11,385 nt of DNA from Acidimicrobium sp. BACL17 MAG-120823-bin42. Its GTDB lineage: Bacteria > Actinomycetota > Acidimicrobiia > Acidimicrobiales > Ilumatobacteraceae. The stretch's first letter is position 1. The number at the start of each line of letters is the position of its first letter. Positions 1-6,584 of the stretch are shown piece by piece. The DNA lies in contig LIAZ01000019.1 in NCBI GenBank assembly GCA_001438985.1, positions 1 to 11,385 of the forward strand. The letters are read 5' to 3'. The notes below the pieces were generated by a model. The model was not told where the DNA came from, did not search any database, and saw nothing but the letters and a program-made list of their open reading frames with translations. Both the position numbers and the translations under genes were made by a program.

Positions 1-678
1 CAATCCATCACCACCAAGGTGACCGTTGATGACGTGACGGCCGTATGGTCGGGGTTGCGTCCTCTTGTCAGCAACGAGGATGGTTCTGCAGCCACAGGCA
101 AAACAGCCGACCTTTCACGCAAACACAAGGTGAAGGTTTCACCATCTGGGGTGATCTCCATCATGGGCGGAAAGTTGACGACCTATCGAAAAATGTCGGA
201 ACATACGGTCGACGAAGTGGTGAAACATACGGGCAATGCTCGCAAGTGCAAAACAAAAAGTTTGTCGTTCATCGGTGCTGCTGGTTTTAAGCCATCACTG
301 CTCAAAGGACCAGATGCTCATTTGGCCCAGCGTTTCGGCTCCGAGATGAACATGATCAAAGACCTCATTGCCGAAAATCCAACGTTTGGCAGACCTCTCA
401 TTGATGGTCTGCCCTACTTGCGTGCCGAGGCCGTATTTGCGTGTCGCAATGAGATGGCCCAAACGCTTGACGATGTTTTGTCGCGACGCACACGAGCACG
501 CATCATCAACCGTCGCGCCACATTGGCTAGCGCTCGCAGCGTTGCCGAACTGATGGCTGGCGAACTGAACTGGGATTCCGCCGAAATCGATCGTCAGATC
601 AGCGAATTTATTGATTCATGCTCACGTGAAGAAGCAGCCGGCATGGTCAGTGAAGCCGAGTTCCTCGCTTCTCAGTAA
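1..678 (+). CDS. glpD: Aerobic glycerol-3-phosphate dehydrogenase, C-terminal part
   Basis: This is the 3' part of an FAD-dependent glycerol-3-phosphate dehydrogenase, which oxidises G3P to dihydroxyacetone phosphate at the membrane and passes electrons to quinone. The reading frame is open from base 1, so the gene begins outside the window; the Met at base 19 is internal. Visible features are the GlpD-like segment VWSGLRPLV near the left edge, the family hallmark GGKLTTYR (about bases 169-192), which lies in the FAD/substrate domain, and then the helical C-terminal domain with the typical AEAVFACRNEMA and LDDVLSRRTRAR segments. About 225 residues are present of a usual 500-560. The TAA stop is 27 nt before the ADPS-like gene. 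The family call is secure; assignment to glpD rather than a paralogue rests on the C-terminal domain. Confidence 0.93.
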   Translation, partial: QSITTKVTVDDVTAVWSGLRPLVSNEDGSAATGKTADLSRKHKVKVSPSGVISIMGGKLTTYRKMSEHTVDEVVKHTGNARKCKTKSLSFIGAAGFKPSLLKGPDAHLAQRFGSEMNMIKDLIAENPTFGRPLIDGLPYLRAEAVFACRNEMAQTLDDVLSRRTRARIINRRATLASARSVAELMAGELNWDSAEIDRQISEFIDSCSREEAAGMVSEAEFLASQ

Positions 679-693
679 TACTGCCGATAGGCG

Positions 694-699
694 TAACCT
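694..699 (+). promoter_or_regulatory. Candidate -10 box for a leaderless transcript of the ADPS-like gene
   Basis: TAACCT fits the actinobacterial TANNNT -10 pattern and ends six bases before the ATG at 706. Transcription would then start at or next to the A of the start codon. No Shine-Dalgarno sequence is visible before this ATG, which agrees with leaderless translation. The same TANNNT-N6 spacing is seen before the oxidoreductase gene and rnpB. No clear -35 box is seen. The hexamer alone is weak evidence because TANNNT is common. Confidence 0.45.
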
Positions 700-705
700 C
701 GGTGC

Positions 706-2199
706 ATGACACAGCCGACCGAACCTATTGAGTTTGCTGGTGCTGCAGACGACATTGTCAGCAGATTTGCTGGCAACAACGATCTCAACGCTGCCGCTCT
801 TGCCGCACTGAGCACCATTTGCCCCACCTCAACAGATGCGCAATCCACAGCCGAACACGGAAGAGATTGGTGGCCACTTGCCATGCACTGGGCATTGCAA
901 GGCAAAACTCCACGCCGAGCCGGCGCGGTATGCACACCCACCAACTCCGCACAAGTTGCAGCGATTGTTGCAGTGTGCAACGCGCACGACCTACCGCTGA
1001 CAGTTGCAGGCGGTCGTAGCGGAGTATGCGGAAGTTCTGTTCCGTTGTACGGAGGTGTTGTCTTAGATGTCACTGCGATGCAAGGAATCGTTTCAGTCGA
1101 CACAGTTTCAGGAATTGTCGAAGTGCTTCCTGGCACCTTCGGACCAGACTTTGAAAACGAGCTGCAATCGAAGTATCAACTCACCGTTGGTCACTTCCCG
1201 CAGTCGTTCGATATTTCGACCGTTGGTGGATGGGTTGCATGCAGAGGTGCAGGCCAATATTCCACGCGCTACGGGAAAATTGAGGACATGGTTGTTGGCC
1301 TAGAAATAGTTCTGGCAAACGGCGACATCGTGCGCACTGGTGGTGCACCTGCTGCAGCAATTGGCCCAGATCTCACCTCGCTCTTTGTAGGCAGCGAAGG
1401 AACTCTCGGCGTGATCACCAAAGTGTGGTTACGTGCGCATCCCGTAGCTCAGTTTCAGGCGCGTGCCGCATATGTTTTCCCCTCGTTTGCCGATGGCATG
1501 CACGCATGTCGTGATTCGGTGCGCAATGGCGCAACACCTGCAGTGCTTCGCTTGTATGACGAAATCGAAAGCAAGAGATCACATGGGCTTGATGGAACAC
1601 AGTGCACCTTGCTGGTGCTCGATGAAGGCGACGAACGTTTAGTGAAAGCAACCCTTGACATCGTTCGTGAATGCGCGATAAGTAATCGCGGAAGAGTCGG
1701 AGACGTTGAATTAGTAGAAAAGTGGCTGCATCACCGCAACGACACCAGCGGACTACAAGCGCTTACCCGCAAGGGATACATCGTGGACACCATGGAAGTA
1801 TCTGCGCCATGGTCAAAACTGGAATCCATTTTTAATGACGTGCGAACGGCGTTCATGTCGGCTGTTGGGGCGCGTTCTGCGTCGTGTCATCTATCGCACA
1901 GCTACCTCGACGGAGCGTGCTTGTATTTCACTTTTGCCGGCGACAAGACCGATGCCGTAGAGGACAACTACATCGCCATGTGGAACGCAGGTCAACGCGC
2001 AGCAATTGCATGCGGAGCAAGTGTCTCGCATCATCACGGAATTGGCATCAATCGCGCTCGCTTCATGCAGGAATCGCTCGGCAATGCCATGCAATTGCTT
2101 CAGGGCTTGAAGGACACATTGGACCCCAAAGACTTACTTAATCCCGGAAAGATCGGGTTAACTTCGCTTCGAAACAATGGTCGGCAGGTGTGGCCATGA
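706..2199 (+). CDS. FAD-binding oxidase, alkyl-DHAP synthase (ADPS)-like
   Basis: This is a 497-residue flavoenzyme of the vanillyl-alcohol-oxidase/PCMH fold, closest in motifs to alkyl-dihydroxyacetonephosphate synthase. ADPS swaps the acyl chain of acyl-DHAP for a fatty alcohol to make the ether bond of ether lipids. The FAD pyrophosphate loop is AGGRSGVCG (about 101-109). The ADPS-type stretch GHFPQSFDISTVGGW (about 162-176) and RYGKIEDMV (188-196) follow, then GSEGTLGVIT (229-238). The C-terminal half has SHSYLDGACLYFTF (397-410), whose Tyr407 aligns with the ADPS active-site Tyr, and the triple-His motif SHHHGIG (441-447). The C-terminus LDPKDLLNPGKIG is typical of the superfamily. It is shorter than eukaryotic ADPS (about 600 residues). 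It sits between glpD and a glycerol-kinase-like gene and shares ATGA with the latter. Ether-lipid synthesis is inference; it could instead oxidise a small hydroxy acid or polyol. As I recall, M. tuberculosis also has an ADPS-like flavoprotein (Rv2251) near glpD1. Confidence 0.85.
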   Translation: MTQPTEPIEFAGAADDIVSRFAGNNDLNAAALAALSTICPTSTDAQSTAEHGRDWWPLAMHWALQGKTPRRAGAVCTPTNSAQVAAIVAVCNAHDLPLTVAGGRSGVCGSSVPLYGGVVLDVTAMQGIVSVDTVSGIVEVLPGTFGPDFENELQSKYQLTVGHFPQSFDISTVGGWVACRGAGQYSTRYGKIEDMVVGLEIVLANGDIVRTGGAPAAAIGPDLTSLFVGSEGTLGVITKVWLRAHPVAQFQARAAYVFPSFADGMHACRDSVRNGATPAVLRLYDEIESKRSHGLDGTQCTLLVLDEGDERLVKATLDIVRECAISNRGRVGDVELVEKWLHHRNDTSGLQALTRKGYIVDTMEVSAPWSKLESIFNDVRTAFMSAVGARSASCHLSHSYLDGACLYFTFAGDKTDAVEDNYIAMWNAGQRAAIACGASVSHHHGIGINRARFMQESLGNAMQLLQGLKDTLDPKDLLNPGKIGLTSLRNNGRQVWP

Positions 2200-3641
2200 G
2201 CGTGCTCGTCATCGATGTAGGTACCACTGGCCTGCGCGCTGCTGTTGTTGCCCCAGACGGAACCATTGATCACCTCAATTACGAAAAATGCTCACCGATG
2301 TCTCCGTTTCCGGGTCTCGTTGAGTTTGATGCACTCGCGATGCGTGATGCGATTCTGCGTGTTGCGCGAATGTCGCTTGCCCAAGCAGGAAAAGTTGATG
2401 CAATTGGAATTACCACGCAACGAGCATCAACCGTTGTGTGGGATGCTCGTACTGGGATTCCGATTGGCCCTGCACTGTCGTGGCAAGACTTACGAACAGT
2501 TGGCGAATGCATCACCGCAAAGATTGAGCACGGCCTCACCCTTGCGCCCAATCAGACTGCGACAAAGGCATCGTGGATGTTAAAGAATTACGCGATTCCC
2601 GCAGGTGCCGAAATCAAGATCGGCACGGTTGATACGTGGGTTGCATCAGTACTTTCGGGTGGTGCACTGCATGTCACCGATCATTCCAATGCCGCTGTCA
2701 CCGGATTACTTGATCCGCTCACACAAACGTGGTCGACACGATCGTTGTCGTTAATGGGTATCGATGAATCGATGTTGCCTCAAGTGGTTACATCAGGTGG
2801 CGTGGTCGGACATGCAACTGAACTAGATAGCGCACCACCAATTGCTGGAATTGTCGGCGATCAGCAAGGATCACTCATTGGGCAAGGTTGTATCGTGCCC
2901 GGAAAAACGAAGATTACATTCGGCACTGGTGGCATGTTGGATATTTTCACGGGTGCTGCTGCCCCGCAATCAGCCCAGCGAAGTACTGGTGGCACATTTC
3001 CGATCATTGCGTACAGCGATGCGCATTCAGTGAACTGGGGTGCTGAAGCCATCATGTTGTCGGCAGGCACAAACATTGATTGGTTATGCACCGACATGCA
3101 ACTCATTGATACACCACACGAGAGCCACGAGGTTGCCGCACAGTGCAACACCACTGATGGCGTGGTGTATGTGCCAGCGCTGCTTGGACTCGGCACACCG
3201 CGTTGGGATTATGGTGCGCGCGGATCGCTATTTGGAATGACGCGCGGAACAAACCGCAGCCATATTGTGCGTGCCGTTCTCGAAGGCATTGCGCATCGTG
3301 GAACGGATCTCATGGAAGCAGCCGAAATTGATTCTGGACTGGCCATCACCTCTGTGCGCATTGATGGTGGGATGAGCAAGAACCCCACATTCGTCCAAGC
3401 GTTGGCGAATGCCTCCCAGCGAAATATCGAAGTGTCTCCCGTCACCGAGGCCACCACTTTGGGGGCAGCATTCCTGGCGGGTGTAGCAACGGGAACATGG
3501 AAATCCCTGTCTGAGGCTGTCAGTACTTGGATCCCAGCCCAGGTTGTCACCCCAACGGCCGCCCTAGATCGAGGTCAATGGACACAAGCCGTGAACCGAG
3601 CCGCGGGCTGGATACCCGAGTTATCTGCTCTTGACTTCTAG
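2196..3641 (+). CDS. FGGY-family carbohydrate kinase, glycerol-kinase-like
   Basis: This is a 481-residue FGGY kinase that phosphorylates a sugar or polyol with ATP in the cytoplasm. I chose ATG 2196 because it overlaps the upstream stop as ATGA (translational coupling); an in-frame GTG at 2190 would add two residues. The N-terminal phosphate loop DVGTTG is at about 8-13. The glycerol-kinase-like segment GITTQRASTVVWD follows, then SWQD (95-98), VGDQQGSLIGQG (220-231), FGTGG (242-246) and the FGGY signature DGGMSKN (390-396). Compared with E. coli GlpK, Arg83, Trp103 and Asp245 have counterparts here (Arg76, Trp96, Asp222), but GlpK Glu84, which contacts glycerol, is Ala77. So the substrate may not be plain glycerol: dihydroxyacetone, glyceraldehyde or another polyol are possible. 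Its neighbours glpD and the ADPS-like gene point to three-carbon metabolism. Confidence 0.87.
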   Translation: MSVLVIDVGTTGLRAAVVAPDGTIDHLNYEKCSPMSPFPGLVEFDALAMRDAILRVARMSLAQAGKVDAIGITTQRASTVVWDARTGIPIGPALSWQDLRTVGECITAKIEHGLTLAPNQTATKASWMLKNYAIPAGAEIKIGTVDTWVASVLSGGALHVTDHSNAAVTGLLDPLTQTWSTRSLSLMGIDESMLPQVVTSGGVVGHATELDSAPPIAGIVGDQQGSLIGQGCIVPGKTKITFGTGGMLDIFTGAAAPQSAQRSTGGTFPIIAYSDAHSVNWGAEAIMLSAGTNIDWLCTDMQLIDTPHESHEVAAQCNTTDGVVYVPALLGLGTPRWDYGARGSLFGMTRGTNRSHIVRAVLEGIAHRGTDLMEAAEIDSGLAITSVRIDGGMSKNPTFVQALANASQRNIEVSPVTEATTLGAAFLAGVATGTWKSLSEAVSTWIPAQVVTPTAALDRGQWTQAVNRAAGWIPELSALDF

Positions 3642-3694
3642 ATTGTTAGCGCCCCATTGGGCAATGATTTGTCGGATTGTTGAAAGGATCTCAC

Positions 3695-4243
3695 GTGACC
3701 AACGCGCAAGCACGCTCTCCGCGCAGCACGCCACCCGCGCAGCCAACAGAAGCAGACAAGCAACTACTTCAGTTTGCCCAGGGAGTCGAAATCGCCGCCC
3801 ACGATCTGTACAAGAAGGCAGCTGACTCGGGAAAATTTGCAGGTGACGAACTTGCAATGATTTCCATGTTCGGCGAACACCACAATATGTACGCACAAGC
3901 AATTAATGGCTTGATTGGCAAGGCTGCAACGAACCAGCGCAACGAGTCGTTGTACTCCACACATGTTGGTCAACTTGGTTCTGCACAAACCGCATACAAC
4001 GCGCTACGCAACGTGGAAAATACGTTGGCAGCAACCAATACCGACATCCTTGGACAACTACAAGGTATTGACGCAGCCCGAGTGCTTGCATCCATCATCA
4101 CTGTAGAAGCACGTCAGGCTGCCGTCTTTGGAACACTTCCAGGACTCAACCTCTTAGTCGCTCTCGATAAGAGCGCGAACTCGCTTGCTCCCTCAATCCC
4201 ACAAGCCTCAGAGGCAACTACTGAAACAACGGTGGCATCATGA
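3695..4243 (+). CDS. Ferritin-like domain protein (no signal peptide)
   Basis: This is a 182-residue, mainly helical protein with a ferritin-like four-helix pattern. I chose GTG 3695 because AAAGGA (3683-3688) is a well-placed ribosome binding site; an earlier in-frame TTG at 3677 has none. Candidate metal ligands are Glu32 and His36 (VEIAAHDLY), Glu61 with His62-His63 (FGEHHNMY), Glu108 (NVENTL) and Glu138 (VEARQ). In the last motif the expected ExxH His is Gln141, so the site may be incomplete. There is no signal peptide: the N-terminus is polar and Pro/Ser/Thr-rich. The C-terminus is Thr/Ser-rich. Its stop overlaps the next start as ATGA, and the next gene encodes a second ferritin-like protein. 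Iron binding or an oxidative-stress role is inference; the exact subfamily (Ferritin_2- or DUF4439-like) is not settled. Confidence 0.75.
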   Translation: MTNAQARSPRSTPPAQPTEADKQLLQFAQGVEIAAHDLYKKAADSGKFAGDELAMISMFGEHHNMYAQAINGLIGKAATNQRNESLYSTHVGQLGSAQTAYNALRNVENTLAATNTDILGQLQGIDAARVLASIITVEARQAAVFGTLPGLNLLVALDKSANSLAPSIPQASEATTETTVAS

Positions 4244-5046
4244 ATAACATCTCTCGTCGCGACGCGCTTCGCGTAAGCGGACTCACCGTATTCGGAGCAG
4301 CATTCTTGGCTTCGTGCGGCAAACAAGCTGGTGTGCAGGAAAGCGGAAACATCTCCTCAGAAGGTGTAGCAACTCCGCCTGCCGAACTACCTGAAGGTGT
4401 TGTCAATGATGTGGTGCTATTGCGCACTGCAGCATCCCTTGAGTACAACGCAATTGATACCTACACCGCAGCACTTGACAAAGGTTTACTGTCTGGCGAG
4501 TACGCAAAACTTACAGATGCAGTTAAACGATTCCGCGATGACCATCTTGCGCATGCCACTGCACTCAACGGTCTCATTGTTGCGTTGGGCGGAAAAGCGC
4601 ATACATGCGCAAACGAGCGAATTGACAGGATTTACATTCAGCCGGCTCTCGAATTGCTCACAGCGAGTGACAACCCAGACATGGCAAAAGACGTGGTTGC
4701 TCTTGCTCATGCATTAGAAAATGTTGCAGCCCAGACATACCAAGGTGTTGTGACATCACTCAGTGCTCCAAACTTGCGTGCAGATGCAATTCGCATTGCT
4801 CAAGACGAGGTACGTCATGCAGTAGTTCTGGCACAAGTATTAAATGGTGGTTACGCCTCCGTTGGTCCAACCACCAATGAAGCCACTGGCAAAGCAAACA
4901 TTGCGTCTGTGCCAGGCCCGTACGGTCCGCTCGCAGCCATTCCGCTCACAGTAGGTACACCAAACGCAGAGGGCCTGAAGACATCTCTTTCACTTGAGAC
5001 ACCAAGCCTCAACAGCCTCATCTACGACTACGTCTCCTGCTCATAA
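4240..5046 (+). CDS. Ferritin-like domain lipoprotein with Tat signal
   Basis: This is a 268-residue exported ferritin-like protein. The N-terminus has a twin-arginine motif SRRDALR (5-11), a hydrophobic stretch, and a lipobox LASC with Cys26, so it is predicted to be folded in the cytoplasm, exported by Tat and lipid-anchored outside the membrane. The four-helix domain (about 55-205) shows a fuller metal-ligand set than its upstream partner: Glu68 (SLEYNAIDTY), an acidic/His cluster DDHLAH (100-105), Glu160 (ALENVAAQTY) and the ExxH motif EVRH (190-193). A Pro/Gly-rich C-terminal extension (about 205-268) has no family I recognise. Translation is coupled to the preceding ferritin-like gene by ATGA. 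The function (iron or another metal, peroxide handling) is inferred from fold and ligands only. Confidence 0.82.
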   Translation: MNNISRRDALRVSGLTVFGAAFLASCGKQAGVQESGNISSEGVATPPAELPEGVVNDVVLLRTAASLEYNAIDTYTAALDKGLLSGEYAKLTDAVKRFRDDHLAHATALNGLIVALGGKAHTCANERIDRIYIQPALELLTASDNPDMAKDVVALAHALENVAAQTYQGVVTSLSAPNLRADAIRIAQDEVRHAVVLAQVLNGGYASVGPTTNEATGKANIASVPGPYGPLAAIPLTVGTPNAEGLKTSLSLETPSLNSLIYDYVSCS

Positions 5047-5054
5047 CTCCCCCG

Positions 5055-5060
5055 TACACT
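5055..5060 (+). promoter_or_regulatory. Candidate -10 box of rnpB
   Basis: TACACT fits TANNNT and ends six bases before base 5067, where the P1 helix of the RNase P RNA begins. The promoter would lie in the 20-base gap after the ferritin-like gene, with any -35 element inside its last codons; no good -35 match is visible there. The spacing equals that seen before the two candidate leaderless genes. Confidence 0.5.
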
Positions 5061-5066
5061 GACTTC

Positions 5067-5434
<368 letters not shown>

Positions 5435-5436
5435 AC

Positions 5437-5868
5437 TTAAGCGTTGGTGTCCTTGACGTTCGTATAGGTCCAGTACAACAGCGCACCACCAATCAACTCG
5501 AGTGGAATGTTCCATAAGCCGCGGTCAAACACCGGTAGCGCATAATCCCCAAACTCGAACCCCCACAGCGGCCACCAAAACATTTCTGTGTTGGCAAATG
5601 CACCATCAAACACCAGGTGCAAGAACATGCCGATGACAACAGCCAGCATTTTGCTACGGGATTTTTTGCGCCCATACGTAATCAACATGACCGCAGCCAT
5701 AATCGCCACCATGGTGACGACGCTGTGGAGAGGCCCTGCATGTCCGAGAAATACTTCGATCGCATCTGGCGCGAGTGCACCTGCTACAACAAGGCGGTAG
5801 GCAAACTTTTTGTCATGAAAGACAAACCAAATAGTGGCAACCGACGTGCCGATGAACCACAGAAACAT
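5437..5868 (-). CDS. Small membrane protein, YdjM/DUF457-like metal-hydrolase motifs
   Basis: This is a 143-residue hydrophobic protein with about four membrane segments (roughly 2-17, 24-40, 47-65, 74-90, and a C-terminal one near 120-136). Motifs recall the YdjM/DUF457 family of membrane-bound predicted metal-dependent hydrolases: PD (34-35), LHS with His48, and HLVFD with His84 and Asp88, followed by WWP (98-100). It is at the short end for that family, so the call is tentative. It is third in a minus-strand unit: its ATG is 6 nt after the stop of the zinc-ribbon gene, and its AGGGAG ribosome binding site overlaps that stop. Its stop codon lies 2 nt from the 3' end of rnpB on the opposite strand. 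The reaction is unknown. Confidence 0.72.
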   Translation of the reverse strand: MFLWFIGTSVATIWFVFHDKKFAYRLVVAGALAPDAIEVFLGHAGPLHSVVTMVAIMAAVMLITYGRKKSRSKMLAVVIGMFLHLVFDGAFANTEMFWWPLWGFEFGDYALPVFDRGLWNIPLELIGGALLYWTYTNVKDTNA

Positions 5869-5874
5869 GACTCC

Positions 5875-6582
5875 CTAAAATACGATAAAACTGCCACAAT
5901 GCGGGCATTCAGGTAGTTCTTCTGCAGGCATGAGACGCATGGCATTGATCTCGCCTTGTGAAATATCAAGATGGCACGATCCACAGGTTGGACCCGTCAG
6001 GCGACACACTGCCCCGTCTGGACGATGCTTGCGCTTTGCTTCATACGTTGCCATCAACGATGGCGCAACAACAAGTGCTTGGGCGCTTCGCTGTTCGGTA
6101 AGAGCGGAAATTTCTGCATCAATCTTTTGCTTGGCCGAACTCAATGCCATCGTTGCAGCGGCCAATACGCTTTTGGCGGTTGCTTGCAGTGGGCTAAGTT
6201 CATTCTTTTTTAGTTCCGCAATTTCCACGACGCCCATGAGTTCAAGTTCGCGGTCGTCGAGCAAGCTTCGCTCGGACGTGACGGTGGCGATCTCGTGTTG
6301 AAGGGCTTCGGCTTCGCGTGGTGCAATAACAGTTTTTAATTGCTTGTTTAACTTGATCAATTTGTCATCGTGTTCGTGCGAGAAGCGATCAACTTTTGTA
6401 ATTTCGGAATTCGCAGCAACGATCTCTGCATCGCACACTGCAATCTGTGCATCGATTTCGGCAAGCGATTTTTTAGCAATGTCACGATCAATCGCTTCTT
6501 GAAGATGAGTCACGCGATGTTTGGCCTGCGATATTGCAATATCTGTTGTTTGCACTGCGAGAAGATCGTTCAGTGCTGACAT
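5875..6582 (-). CDS. Coiled-coil protein with C-terminal C4 zinc ribbon
   Basis: This is a 235-residue cytoplasmic protein. Residues 1-175 are rich in Ala, Glu, Lys and Gln and predicted to form a long antiparallel coiled coil. The C-terminus is a zinc ribbon with ligands Cys200-x2-Cys203 and Cys226-x2-Cys229. This layout matches the C4-type zinc-ribbon family (Pfam zf-RING_7, COG1579; chlamydial CT398 is a structural example). Members are widespread in Actinobacteria; their role is not established, although nucleic-acid or secretion/division links have been proposed. The start ATG lies 2 nt after the stop of the PBP gene, with no clear Shine-Dalgarno sequence, so translation probably depends on termination-reinitiation from the PBP gene. 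The family call is firm, the function unknown. Confidence 0.88.
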   Translation of the reverse strand: MSALNDLLAVQTTDIAISQAKHRVTHLQEAIDRDIAKKSLAEIDAQIAVCDAEIVAANSEITKVDRFSHEHDDKLIKLNKQLKTVIAPREAEALQHEIATVTSERSLLDDRELELMGVVEIAELKKNELSPLQATAKSVLAAATMALSSAKQKIDAEISALTEQRSAQALVVAPSLMATYEAKRKHRPDGAVCRLTGPTCGSCHLDISQGEINAMRLMPAEELPECPHCGSFIVF

Positions 6583-6584
6583 GA

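Noticed and set aside
672..1136. 154-residue open frame on the minus strand opposite the ADPS-like gene
   Set aside because: It lies antisense to a clearly conserved flavoprotein, shows no domain and has a low-complexity Thr/Ala-rich composition; it is a shadow of the real frame.
3651..3662. GCCC-CATT-GGGC hairpin after the kinase gene as a rho-independent terminator
   Set aside because: The stem is only 4 bp and no T-run follows, so it does not qualify as a terminator.
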